A stretch of 64,000 nucleotides of DNA from Flavobacterium sp. (GTDB lineage Bacteria > Bacteroidota > Bacteroidia > Flavobacteriales > Flavobacteriaceae), in the NCBI RefSeq assembly GCF_029945805.1, contig NZ_JAQSDH010000022.1, forward strand, positions 1-64,000, written 5' to 3'. The translations under genes and the position numbers were made by a program. Numbering within the stretch: position 1 is the stretch's first letter; the number at the start of each line of letters is the position of its first letter. This document shows positions 18,074 to 27,414 of this stretch, in pieces. The notes below the pieces were generated by a model. That model had not been told where the DNA came from. It searched no databases and saw only the letters and a list, made by a program, of their open reading frames with translations.

Positions 18074-19516
18074 ATGGATGTAACTACTATATTAATTTTA
18101 TTACTGATCGGTGCTTTAGCAACCTACTTATCCGGAGACAAATTAGCTTCAAAAGTGGCCCTTGTTTTTAGTTTAGGTGCCCTTGGCGTAACGCTGAATT
18201 TACTTTTAAAATACAGCACTGGTGGAGATATCAGTTTCATGGCGGATTGGATTGACATGCCAAAAGTTGCCTTATATTTTAAAGCTGACGGACTTTCGAT
18301 GGCAATGGTTTTATTGACAACGGCGTTAACGCCACTAATTATATTTTCTTCGTTTGGGAATACCTATAAAAACTCGAAAAATTTCTACGCATTAGTACTT
18401 TTCATGACGTTTGCCATGACAGGAACTTTCTTGGCAGCTGACGGGTTATTGTATTATATATTCTGGGAATTAGCATTGATACCGATTTACTTTATCGCCT
18501 TAATTTGGGGTAATGGAAAAGCTGACGAACGCAAGAAAGCAGTATTGAAATTTTTCATCTATACCCTTGCAGGATCATTATTCATGTTGGTTGGCTTCGT
18601 TTATTTGTATTCAAAAGCAGACAGTTTCCTACTAGAAGATTTGTACAAATTGAAGTTATCAGCAACAGAACAATTTTATATTTTCTTTGCCTTCTTCCTC
18701 GCTTACGCTATCAAGATTCCACTTATTCCTTTCCACACATGGCAGGCAAAAGTGTACCAAAAAGCACCAGCTGTTGGAACGATGCTTTTATCAGGTATTA
18801 TGCTTAAAATGGGATTGTACAGTGTTATTCGTTGGCAACTACCCATAGCGCCATTAGCTGCAAGAACCTATATGCCAATTCTAATCGGATTAAGTATAGC
18901 GGGAGTAATTTATGGTTCGATTTTGGCTTTGCGTCAAAAAGACATCAAAAAATTATTGGCTTATTCTTCTTTAGCACACGTTGGTTTAATAGCAGCAGGC
19001 TGTTACACTTTAACGCTTGACGGATTAAGCGGTGCGGTTTCACAAATGATTGCGCACGGTTTCGTTGTCGTTGGATTGTTCTTTGTCGCTGAAATAATTT
19101 TCAGAAGATACGGAACACGTAAAATTGCTGAAATGGGAGGAATTCGTGCCCAAACGCCAAAGTTCTCGTCTATGTTTATGATTTTGGTTCTAGCCTCTGT
19201 GGCTTTGCCAGGAACATTCAACTTCGTCGGTGAATTTACGGTATTGTACAGCTTAAGTCAAATCAATATTTGGTTCGTAATTTTAGGTGGAAGCACAATT
19301 ATTTTAGGAGCGTATTATATGTTGAAAATGTTCCAAAACACCATGTTAGGAGAAACAAATACCAAAATTTTCGCAGATGTAACAACTAATGAAGCGATTA
19401 CTTTGATAGTTATTATTGCCTTTTTATTATTCTTCGGATTGTATCCAAAACCTTTAGTAGATTTGGTTACACCAAGTTTAAAAGAAATTTTATCAAACAT
19501 TAATAGATTTAACTAA
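18074..19516 (+). CDS. nuoM: NADH-quinone oxidoreductase subunit M
   Basis: This 480-residue, roughly 14-helix antiporter-like subunit pumps protons. It carries the conserved glutamate in FWELALIPIYF (about 132-142) and the lysine and loop segment IPLIPFHTWQAKVYQKAP. It lies 10 bases after nuoL and 7 before nuoN. Confidence 0.97.
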   Translation: MDVTTILILLLIGALATYLSGDKLASKVALVFSLGALGVTLNLLLKYSTGGDISFMADWIDMPKVALYFKADGLSMAMVLLTTALTPLIIFSSFGNTYKNSKNFYALVLFMTFAMTGTFLAADGLLYYIFWELALIPIYFIALIWGNGKADERKKAVLKFFIYTLAGSLFMLVGFVYLYSKADSFLLEDLYKLKLSATEQFYIFFAFFLAYAIKIPLIPFHTWQAKVYQKAPAVGTMLLSGIMLKMGLYSVIRWQLPIAPLAARTYMPILIGLSIAGVIYGSILALRQKDIKKLLAYSSLAHVGLIAAGCYTLTLDGLSGAVSQMIAHGFVVVGLFFVAEIIFRRYGTRKIAEMGGIRAQTPKFSSMFMILVLASVALPGTFNFVGEFTVLYSLSQINIWFVILGGSTIILGAYYMLKMFQNTMLGETNTKIFADVTTNEAITLIVIIAFLLFFGLYPKPLVDLVTPSLKEILSNINRFN

Positions 19517-19523
19517 GTCCAAA

Positions 19524-20900
19524 ATGAATACATTAATTGCTGTATCAGGTTTAGGTGTTTTTTGCCTTATCGCTGAAATCTTTAATTTAAGAAAACTAAT
19601 TGTTCCAGTTGCTATACTTGGACTTTTAGCTATTCTTGGACTTACTGTTTCTGAATTTGACCATCCTTCGTCGCACTATAACAGCATGATTATAGTAGAT
19701 AATTTTTCGGTAGCATTTTCAAGTTTATTTATTATTCTAACACTATTTTTAGTTGCTTTAAGTGGTGATTTTTACAAAGAACATCCTACTAAGATTTCTG
19801 ATTTTATTGCGATTAAAATTTTCCTTTTAGCAGGTTCTATCGCGATGGTTTCTTTCGGAAATTTATCAATGTTCTTTCTTGGAATTGAAATCCTTTCCAT
19901 CTCGTTATATATTTTGGCGGCAAGCAGAAGATTAGATATCAAGAGTAATGAAGCCGGAATGAAATACTTCCTGATGGGTTCATTCGCCTCTGGCTTTATA
20001 TTATTTGGAATTTGTTTAGTGTATGGTGCTACCGGATATTTTGACTTAGAAAGCATCTACGCTTTGTCTCAAGGAACCGGTGCTCCAGTTTGGTTTCCAA
20101 TTGGAGTAACATTGATCGTTATCGGAATGTTATTCAAAATTGCAGCTGCTCCTTTTCATTTTTGGGCTCCAGATGTTTACGAAGGTTCTCCTTCTATGAC
20201 TACTGCCACGATGAGTACATTGGCTAAAGTTGTTGCTATGGCGACTTTATACAAACTGCTATCTGGCTTAGGATTGCCTACTAATATGGTTCCAACATTC
20301 CAAACGATTATTGTCGTTGTTTCTATACTTTCTATGACGGTTGGAAATATAATGGCTTTACGTCAGAAGAATGTAAAAAGAATGCTCGCGTTCTCCGGTA
20401 TTTCTCATGCCGGTTTTATGGTGATGGCATTGCTGAGTTTAACAACCGCCGCACCTACATTGCTATATTACACCGCAGCATACGCTTTGGCCGGAATTGC
20501 TTCGTTTGCAGTTATCATTTATGTGACCAAAGACAAAGACAATCAAGATATTTTAAACTTTAACGGTCTTGGTAAAACAAATCCATTACTAGCAGCGGTA
20601 CTTGCAGCTTCCCTTTTATCTATGGCAGGAATTCCGATTTTTTCAGGATTCTTTGCTAAGTTTATGTTGTTTACCAATACTATAAAAGCGGGCTATTTAT
20701 TTGTTGTTATCGTAGCTGTGATTAACTCCATCATCAGTGTTGGCTATTATTTCAAATTGATTTTGGCAATGTATACCAAAGAAGCTTCCGAAGAGAGAAA
20801 AGCAATTCCATTTGTATATTATGCTGTGGCCGTTGTAGCAATTTTACTGAATATCATCATCGGAGTGTATCCCTCTTTTGTAACCAATTTATTGAACTAA
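19524..20900 (+). CDS. nuoN: NADH-quinone oxidoreductase subunit N
   Basis: This 458-residue antiporter-like proton-pumping subunit is the last gene of the operon. Its family segments are FLGIEILSISLYILAA (about 117-132) and APFHFWAPDVYEGSPS (about 209-224). A strong terminator follows 20 bases after the stop, closing a nuoA-to-nuoN unit of about 13 kb. Confidence 0.97.
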   Translation: MNTLIAVSGLGVFCLIAEIFNLRKLIVPVAILGLLAILGLTVSEFDHPSSHYNSMIIVDNFSVAFSSLFIILTLFLVALSGDFYKEHPTKISDFIAIKIFLLAGSIAMVSFGNLSMFFLGIEILSISLYILAASRRLDIKSNEAGMKYFLMGSFASGFILFGICLVYGATGYFDLESIYALSQGTGAPVWFPIGVTLIVIGMLFKIAAAPFHFWAPDVYEGSPSMTTATMSTLAKVVAMATLYKLLSGLGLPTNMVPTFQTIIVVVSILSMTVGNIMALRQKNVKRMLAFSGISHAGFMVMALLSLTTAAPTLLYYTAAYALAGIASFAVIIYVTKDKDNQDILNFNGLGKTNPLLAAVLAASLLSMAGIPIFSGFFAKFMLFTNTIKAGYLFVVIVAVINSIISVGYYFKLILAMYTKEASEERKAIPFVYYAVAVVAILLNIIIGVYPSFVTNLLN

Positions 20901-20920
20901 ATATTAAAATAAAGTTATTT

Positions 20921-20949
20921 AAAAGTCATCTTCAACGGATGACTTTTTT
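20921..20949 (+). terminator. Rho-independent terminator of the nuo operon
   Basis: A 10-bp stem AAAAGTCATC/GATGACTTTT with a 7-base loop is followed by a T-run. Confidence 0.9.
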
Positions 20950-20968
20950 GTAAAATCCTACTACTACA

Positions 20969-22003
20969 ATGAACTATACTACTCTACCGAATACAAATAT
21001 AAAGGTTAGCAAAATTTGTCTTGGAACAATGACTTTTGGAGAACAAAACTCGGAAAGCGATGCACATTCCCAGTTGGATTATGCCATTGATAAAGGCATT
21101 AATTTTATTGATACTGCCGAAATGTATCCTATTGCCAGCCGAGAAGCAACACTTGGCAACACAGAACGCTATATTGGAAGTTGGTTGAAAAAATCAGGAA
21201 AACGAAACGATTTAGTCGTTGCTACTAAGATTGCGGGGCCTAACCGAGGAATGGCTTACATTAGAAATCCTTTAGATTTTTCAAAGAAAAACATACACGA
21301 AGCCGTTGAATTGAGTTTAAAAAACCTCCAAACCGATTATATTGATTTGTATCAAATGCACTGGCCCGAACGTGTTATGAATATGTTTGGACAACGCGGT
21401 CTTTCAAAAATAGATCCCAATTGGAACGAAAATATATTTGAAGTGTTGAGCATTTATGACGGATTAATAAAAGAAGGAAAAATCAAACATATTGGCGTTT
21501 CTAATGAAAATCCGTATGGAGTAATGAAATTCATCAGTGAAAGCGAAAAACACAATTTACCAAGAATTGTAACGATTCAAAATCCTTATTCATTGCTAAA
21601 TCGTTTGTATGAAGTAGGGCTTTCGGAAATTGGCATGCGTGAAAATGTGGGTCTTATGGCTTATTCTCCGCTAGCATTTAGCTTTTTAACTGGAAAGCAT
21701 CTGAACGGTACTTTACCTACTTCACGCTTGGGTTTATTTCCACAGTTTACTAGATACGCAAATGATAACTGCTACAAAGCCACAACATTATATAACGAAA
21801 TAGCAAAAGCAAATGGATTAACTTTGACCCAAATGGCACTAGCATTTGTAAATCAACAAGATTTCGTCATGTCAACCATAGTTGGCGCCACAACTTTGGA
21901 ACAACTTCAAGAAAACATAGTAGCTTTTGAAACGGTTCTAACTCCCGAAATTATTACAGCAATTAATAAAGTTCAAGAATTGATTCCGAATCCTGCGCCT
22001 TAA
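20969..22003 (+). CDS. Tas-like NADP(H)-dependent aldo/keto reductase
   Basis: This 344-residue TIM-barrel oxidoreductase resembles E. coli Tas closely over its full length: CLGTMTFGEQNSESDAHSQL near the N-terminus, the catalytic-site segment FIDTAEMYP (Asp and Tyr), QMHWPERV (His), IVTIQNPYSLLNR and a PAP C-terminus. Family members reduce aldehydes or ketones with NADPH; the natural substrate is unknown. It is a single gene between the nuo terminator and a convergent gene. Confidence 0.9.
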   Translation: MNYTTLPNTNIKVSKICLGTMTFGEQNSESDAHSQLDYAIDKGINFIDTAEMYPIASREATLGNTERYIGSWLKKSGKRNDLVVATKIAGPNRGMAYIRNPLDFSKKNIHEAVELSLKNLQTDYIDLYQMHWPERVMNMFGQRGLSKIDPNWNENIFEVLSIYDGLIKEGKIKHIGVSNENPYGVMKFISESEKHNLPRIVTIQNPYSLLNRLYEVGLSEIGMRENVGLMAYSPLAFSFLTGKHLNGTLPTSRLGLFPQFTRYANDNCYKATTLYNEIAKANGLTLTQMALAFVNQQDFVMSTIVGATTLEQLQENIVAFETVLTPEIITAINKVQELIPNPAP

Positions 22004-22026
22004 AGGTCAAATTATTATTGACTTTT
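22002..22026. terminator. Weak stem-loop between convergent genes
   Basis: AAAGGTCAA (22002-22010) pairs with TTGACTTTT (22018-22026) with one bulge. It overlaps the stop codons of both convergent genes. No long T-run exists, so function is uncertain. Confidence 0.4.
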
Positions 22027-23407
22027 ACTCAACAACTAATTTAGATTTATATTGATTTCCTGTGAAATCTTCCACCGATAGTAAATACAATCCAGCTGTT
22101 AATTTAACAATATTTACAGAGGAAATTTCAGTATTTTGGATTGGTTGAGTCAAAACTAATTTGCCCGTTAAATCATAAATATTAACTTTCGAAAGCGTAG
22201 TTTCCGATGTGTTTTTAATGAAGATTTCGGTCTTCGCCGGATTTGGATAAAAGCTTAAACCATTTTTATTAAAATTATTGGTGCCTAGCGAGGAATCCAT
22301 AATTTTGAAAATAGTTCCACCTACAGCAGCATAAAGTTCTCCATTCACATCCTCTCCAAAAGTAGTAATAGAACCCGCTGGGTTAATCGCCCAAGTTATC
22401 GTACTAGAAGTTCCAGTTAGATAACCAATTTCAGCAGTACAATAATCCGCAAAGAAGTACTTATTGGCAAAATTAGGATACATTGAACCAGTATAGGCAT
22501 AGCCTCCTGTAATCGAACATCTGCCAGAACCGTGACCATATTGACTTAAAGGAGCAACTGTTGAAGCATATGCTGGACAAGTGCCTGCAGTATTGTTATA
22601 AATTAAATTACCTTCGTAACAGCGCCATCCAAAATTTAATCCAACTGGCAACGGACTAGATATTTTATTAATTTCTTCCGCTGCACTTTGACCTACGTCT
22701 GCAACCCATAAATCACCGTTCAATCTGTTGAAAGAAAATTTCCATGGGTTTCGCATCCCAATAGACCATATTTCATCATTTCCAACAATACCAACATAAG
22801 GATTAGTTGGCGGAATGCCATAAGGCGACGCAGAGTCAACATCAATACGCAATATTTTGCCTAAATTGTCATTTATGTTTTGCGCTCGATTATCTGGATC
22901 ACCACCAAAACCACCATCACCCATTCCAATATAAAGGAATCCATCTGAACCAAATTTGATAGTTCCGCCATTGTGATTACTTGCAGGTTGCGCAATGGTC
23001 AATAAAATTGTTCCACTACTAGCGTTTGCAACATTGGCATCAGTCGTAGAAACAGAATATCTAGCAATTACAGTCGCACCGTCTCCAGCACGAGTATAGT
23101 TAATATAGAAATAACCATTAGTAGCATAATTTGGATGGAAGGCCAAACCTAACAAACCTCGTTCTCCACCAGAAAGTACAACCGTAGAACCCAATGAAAG
23201 AAATGAAGTTGCGTTTACTGTACCGTTGGCATTTAAAATTTTAATACTTCCAGCCTGCTGCACTACAAAAAGACGCGAATCTCCAACAGGGTGCGTGATT
23301 TCGGTCGGAGCGGTAAATCCGGTAGCAAAACTTTGCAAAGCTACAGTTTGTCCTTGCGCAGACAATGTTAGAAGACATCCAAAAAGTAAGAGTTGAAATT
23401 TTTTCAT
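22025..23407 (-). CDS. Secreted PQQ-type sugar dehydrogenase with T9SS sorting domain
   Basis: This 460-residue exported enzyme has a signal peptide (about 1-19, ending AQGQ) and a six-bladed beta-propeller of the glucose/sorbosone dehydrogenase family (about 25-365). Visible family motifs include GLLGLAFHPNY, NHNGGTIKFG, GMGDGG and WSIGMRNPWKFSF. The last 75 residues form a type A T9SS sorting domain (FYPNPAKTEIFI...GKLVL...GLYLLSVE...KLVVE). Such proteins oxidise sugars with pyrroloquinoline quinone outside the cell; the substrate is not predictable, and the source of PQQ is not in this window. Confidence 0.88.
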   Translation of the reverse strand: MKKFQLLLFGCLLTLSAQGQTVALQSFATGFTAPTEITHPVGDSRLFVVQQAGSIKILNANGTVNATSFLSLGSTVVLSGGERGLLGLAFHPNYATNGYFYINYTRAGDGATVIARYSVSTTDANVANASSGTILLTIAQPASNHNGGTIKFGSDGFLYIGMGDGGFGGDPDNRAQNINDNLGKILRIDVDSASPYGIPPTNPYVGIVGNDEIWSIGMRNPWKFSFNRLNGDLWVADVGQSAAEEINKISSPLPVGLNFGWRCYEGNLIYNNTAGTCPAYASTVAPLSQYGHGSGRCSITGGYAYTGSMYPNFANKYFFADYCTAEIGYLTGTSSTITWAINPAGSITTFGEDVNGELYAAVGGTIFKIMDSSLGTNNFNKNGLSFYPNPAKTEIFIKNTSETTLSKVNIYDLTGKLVLTQPIQNTEISSVNIVKLTAGLYLLSVEDFTGNQYKSKLVVE

Positions 23408-23496
23408 AGCAAGAATTTTTTAGTGAGGTAAAGTTAGGAATAAAATCTTTGCAATCAAATTGTTATCTAAAATCTACTCTTTTGTACTGCTACCAA

Positions 23497-25446
23497 TTAA
23501 AACTCAAACTCTTGTATCGAATTTACCTCGATCTCTGCGGCTGTTGGTTTTTGCTTCAAAAATAGTTTTGCAGGACCTGCAATTGAAAACGGGAAATTAC
23601 CAATAGTATCAGTTGCAACCAAAAGATTTCGGCGAAACATAACTTTAGTAAGGAATTTTTGCTGTTGTTTAGCGTAAGGTTTCAGTTCGTGATCATTTTC
23701 CAAACGATACATAAAGCCTTTTGGATTCGGTATTATTGTCGCTAAAAACAAACATTCATTTAAATTCAAATCGGAGGCTTTTTTTTGGAAATAAAATTGT
23801 GCTGCTTCGCCAATTCCGTATACATTTGGTCCCCATTCTATGATGTTAAAATACACTTCAAACATACGCTGTTTCGAACTGATGTGATTATTTTCTAAAA
23901 TATAAACCAACAAAATCTCTTCTAATTTACGAGATAAAGTTTTTTCACGAGTAAGAAAAATATTTTTCACTAGCTGCATACTTATCGTACTTGCTCCACG
24001 TGAAAACTTCTTAGTTTTAATGTTTTTAACAATCGATTCTTTAAACGCTTCATTAATAAATCCACGATGGGAATAAAAAGAAGGATCTTCACTGGTCAAG
24101 ACACATTTTTGCATAAACGGTGAAATTTCGCTTAGCGGTGTATAATTCCAATTTCCGAAACCAACGATTACCGGCCGTTGTAAAACTCCTTTATCTATAG
24201 CGCGATACGTAAATTCGCCGTTAAGTTTGTTGAGATTGGCTTCACCATATTTTATAATTTTTAATCCTTCAGATTTAAGCGTACTTTCAAAAATAATATT
24301 CTTGGGTTTGTGATTATTATATTCAAAATTCAACGAATAACTAAAATTTCCTTGTGCTTCCATACCTTCAAAATGACTGAATAATCCACTCGGAAGTGAT
24401 TCAATAAAATCTTGGGCTTTCATTTTTGAAATCTTTACCTTCAAGGCATAAATTTTATCTTTATCGTTTGTATAAGAAAGATAAGGCTGGAATTTAATAG
24501 CGTTAAGCTGGATAGTAGAAGAGCTGTCTAAAGCTATGAATCGCTTGCCAACAACACAATGGTAATCAAAACGAGCATTCTGAACAACAACATTTTTACT
24601 CGCAATTTTTGGATTGTTTACAAATAAATTCTGAATAGACGAATAGCCTTCAATATGCAGTTCGCCACTTTCCATTGCAATATTTTTCAGATTGAAGTGA
24701 ATGGATTTAAAGCCCGTTATAAGCTTGAATTTTTTGTCGATGTACGGAATTTTAATCGTGTCGTTTTGGGCATTGGCAAAAGTTAATTCTGCTTTTCGGT
24801 CTCTAGGATCAGCAAAACCCTTGATCGTCCATTGTTGTGAAAAACCATCGGAACTTACTTGAATTATAGTGTTGAGTTTTTTATCGGCTAAAGCCAAACG
24901 ATTGAAATCAAAAATAACCTTGTTACCGTTATCATTTATCCTGACGGCAAACCCTTTCACTTCCATATCGGTCGGAACCAAATCTAATAATCGCGACGAA
25001 ATTCGGTTCAGAAGTCGGGCATAATTTACCTCAACGCTCTCTTTTTTCTCCTTTTTGGAACGCAGGAAAGACTCATAATTACTTCCATTTTTGTCTTTAA
25101 CTAATTGTATGAAGCCGTCGCGAATTTCGAGTTTTCCCAACTGAACATCACCAACCAAAAGCTTCCATAAACTCACACTGGTTTTAAGTTCTTTTATATG
25201 GATTAAAGTATCCGATTTTTTGGGAACAAGAGCAATATTTTGGAATTGCACATTAGTTAAGCCTTGAAATTCAGCTTTTTGAATTGTAAAAACGCACTGG
25301 TAATCATGTTCGATTTGGACAGCAACACGGTGAATGACTTTATTTAAGATGGTATTTCTAAAAGAAAAAAGAAACACTACACCTAGTAGCAGTAAAACGC
25401 CAATGACTTTAAGAAGGAGAAGTGCTTTGCGCTTTGTTTTTTTCAT
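23497..25446 (-). CDS. GT51 peptidoglycan transglycosylase with long AsmA-like N-terminal region
   Basis: This 649-residue protein has one N-terminal membrane helix (about 8-28). A beta-rich region of roughly 400 residues resembling AsmA/DUF748 proteins follows (phrases such as GKLEIRDGFIQLVKD and MEVKGFAVRIND), then a C-terminal glycosyltransferase-51 domain (about 430-620). The GT51 motifs are present: TSEDPSFYSHRG with catalytic Glu near 453, RGASTISMQLVKNIFL, and KQRMFEVYFNIIEWGPNVYGI. No transpeptidase domain exists, so it would polymerise lipid II glycan strands only. It starts one base after gldH and is probably cotranscribed with it. Confidence 0.82.
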   Translation of the reverse strand: MKKTKRKALLLLKVIGVLLLLGVVFLFSFRNTILNKVIHRVAVQIEHDYQCVFTIQKAEFQGLTNVQFQNIALVPKKSDTLIHIKELKTSVSLWKLLVGDVQLGKLEIRDGFIQLVKDKNGSNYESFLRSKKEKKESVEVNYARLLNRISSRLLDLVPTDMEVKGFAVRINDNGNKVIFDFNRLALADKKLNTIIQVSSDGFSQQWTIKGFADPRDRKAELTFANAQNDTIKIPYIDKKFKLITGFKSIHFNLKNIAMESGELHIEGYSSIQNLFVNNPKIASKNVVVQNARFDYHCVVGKRFIALDSSSTIQLNAIKFQPYLSYTNDKDKIYALKVKISKMKAQDFIESLPSGLFSHFEGMEAQGNFSYSLNFEYNNHKPKNIIFESTLKSEGLKIIKYGEANLNKLNGEFTYRAIDKGVLQRPVIVGFGNWNYTPLSEISPFMQKCVLTSEDPSFYSHRGFINEAFKESIVKNIKTKKFSRGASTISMQLVKNIFLTREKTLSRKLEEILLVYILENNHISSKQRMFEVYFNIIEWGPNVYGIGEAAQFYFQKKASDLNLNECLFLATIIPNPKGFMYRLENDHELKPYAKQQQKFLTKVMFRRNLLVATDTIGNFPFSIAGPAKLFLKQKPTAAEIEVNSIQEFEF

Positions 25447-25447
25447 C

Positions 25448-25909
25448 TTACTTTACGTTTTCAACTGCAAGTCCAAGTCCGATTACATTGGGAAGATATG
25501 GCCCTTTGAAACTATGTGAAATTGTGACTTTGTACTTTCCCTTCTGCATTTTTGTTTTTTCCTTAATCTTATAAAATAAATCACACACATCGCCAGAACA
25601 TTCAGCGAGCTGTTTTCCTGAATCGTCTGCAATTTTTAAATCTATGTTTAGTTCTTCTGTTTTACCATCAGGACTTTCAATGGAAACTTGTAACGGAATA
25701 CTAGCAAACTGATAGCCGTAAATATGACTAAACTGAAAGATGATGTTATACATTTGGGCATCATTCTGAATGTCAAACTCAAAATTTTTTTTATCAGAGG
25801 ATTGCCAGCGCTGATCCTCAGGCAATAAGTCGAATTGACGAAAATGATTATCCGAGCAGGAAGTTAAAAAAGAGAAGGCACAAAAAAGGAATAGGAATCT
25901 TGCTTTCAT
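25448..25909 (-). CDS. gldH: Gliding motility lipoprotein GldH
   Basis: This 153-residue lipoprotein has lipobox LTSC with Cys18 as the lipidated residue and a compact beta-rich body (for example QFDLLPEDQRW, NIIFQFSHIYGYQF) matching GldH. In Flavobacterium gliding studies GldH is required for motility and for function of the type IX secretion machinery. It is the first gene of a two-gene unit with the GT51 protein and has a -7 box upstream. The other gld genes are outside the window. Confidence 0.87.
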   Translation of the reverse strand: MKARFLFLFCAFSFLTSCSDNHFRQFDLLPEDQRWQSSDKKNFEFDIQNDAQMYNIIFQFSHIYGYQFASIPLQVSIESPDGKTEELNIDLKIADDSGKQLAECSGDVCDLFYKIKEKTKMQKGKYKVTISHSFKGPYLPNVIGLGLAVENVK

Positions 25910-25970
25910 AAATAGTGGTGTATTTATTTAAAACGCTTTTTTAAAACATTTATTGTATTCCGTTTATGAA

Positions 25971-25978
25971 CAAATATA
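25971..25978 (-). promoter_or_regulatory. Candidate gldH -7 box
   Basis: The minus strand reads TATATTTG, 61 bases before the gldH ATG. No convincing -33 element is visible. Confidence 0.45.
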
Positions 25979-26042
25979 ATTATAAGTGCTCCTTTCTACG
26001 TTACATATTATCCGCAAAAAATTCTAAAATTTGAGTCTAAAA

Positions 26043-27404
26043 TCATCCGAATAATTGTTCGACTACTTCCTCAATTTTGGAAACCAGCACCACTTTTATA
26101 CCAGGAAATTTTGTGGCAATTTTATTGTATTTGGACACAAAAATAGTAGCAAATCCTAATTTTTCAGCTTCTTGAATCCTCTGCTCTACGCGGTTTACGG
26201 GACGAATTTCACCCGAAAGACCAACTTCACCTGCAAAGCAAACATCTTTACCAACTGCAATATCTTCATTAGACGACAAAATCGCAGCCACAACAGCCAG
26301 GTCAATCGCTGGATCATCAACTGAAATTCCGCCGGTTACATTCAGGAAAACGTCTTTGGTACCGAGGCGGAAACCAGCACGTTTTTCCAAAACAGCCAAA
26401 ATCATATTGAGTCTTTTGGCATTATAACCTGTTGTACTTCTTTGTGGCGTTCCATAAACTGCGGTGGACACCAATGCCTGAATTTCGATCATTAAGGGAC
26501 GCATTCCTTCAAGAGTTGAAGCAATTGCAGTTCCAGAAAGTTCCTCCTCGCGGTGCGATATTAATATTTCAGACGGATTCGAAACTTCTCGTAAACCAGA
26601 ACCTTGCATTTCATAAATTCCCAATTCGGCAGTAGAACCAAAACGGTTTTTTAACGAGCGTAAAATTCGATACACATGATTCCGATCACCTTCAAATTGA
26701 AGCACCGTATCGACCATGTGCTCTAGGATTTTTGGTCCAGCTATATTTCCGTCTTTAGTGATGTGTCCAATTAAAATAACAGGAATATTGGTTTCTTTAG
26801 CAAACTTTATAAGTTCTGCCGTAGTTTCTCTAATTTGGGAAATGCTTCCGGCTGTGGAGTCAATGTAATCGGTATGCAACGTTTGAATGGAATCGATGAT
26901 TACAATATCAGGTTCCGTTTCAACAATATGTCGGAAAATATTTTGTGTTTTGGTTTCGGTCAGAATATAACAATTATCGCTTTCCGGATTGATTCGTTCC
27001 GCGCGCATTTTTATTTGCTTTTGGCTTTCTTCGCCTGAAACATAAAGCGTTTTGTATGGTAATTTTAAAGAAATTTGAAGCAATAAAGTACTCTTTCCAA
27101 TTCCAGGTTCGCCCCCCAATAGTATCAGCGAACCGGGAACGATTCCACCACCAAGAACGCGATTTAATTCGCCATCAGTAGTATCCATTCGGATTTCCTG
27201 AGTAGAATCAATTTCCTTAATTTTTAAGGGTTTGGAAACCCTTTTAGATTCAGAGGTTGTGGGTTTCCAACTTGCTTTTTCTTCTTTTTGAATAATTTCT
27301 TCGGCAATAGTATTCCATTCTTTGCACGAATTGCATTGTCCCTGCCATTTGGCATATTGAGCACCACAATTTTGACAAAAAAAAGTCGTTTTTATTTTAG
27401 ACAT
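26043..27404 (-). CDS. radA: DNA repair protein RadA
   Basis: This 453-residue RecA-like branch-migration helicase acts in homologous recombination. It has a C4 zinc finger (Cys10, 13, 24, 27), Walker A GGEPGIGKST (97-106), Walker B IVIIDSIQTL, the RadA signature KNRFGS, and a C-terminal Lon-protease-like domain (about 280-453, GEVGLSGEIRPV). Length matches bacterial RadA. Ten bases separate it from the upstream esterase-fold gene, so they may be cotranscribed. Confidence 0.97.
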   Translation of the reverse strand: MSKIKTTFFCQNCGAQYAKWQGQCNSCKEWNTIAEEIIQKEEKASWKPTTSESKRVSKPLKIKEIDSTQEIRMDTTDGELNRVLGGGIVPGSLILLGGEPGIGKSTLLLQISLKLPYKTLYVSGEESQKQIKMRAERINPESDNCYILTETKTQNIFRHIVETEPDIVIIDSIQTLHTDYIDSTAGSISQIRETTAELIKFAKETNIPVILIGHITKDGNIAGPKILEHMVDTVLQFEGDRNHVYRILRSLKNRFGSTAELGIYEMQGSGLREVSNPSEILISHREEELSGTAIASTLEGMRPLMIEIQALVSTAVYGTPQRSTTGYNAKRLNMILAVLEKRAGFRLGTKDVFLNVTGGISVDDPAIDLAVVAAILSSNEDIAVGKDVCFAGEVGLSGEIRPVNRVEQRIQEAEKLGFATIFVSKYNKIATKFPGIKVVLVSKIEEVVEQLFG

Positions 27405-27414
27405 TTAGGCTGAG

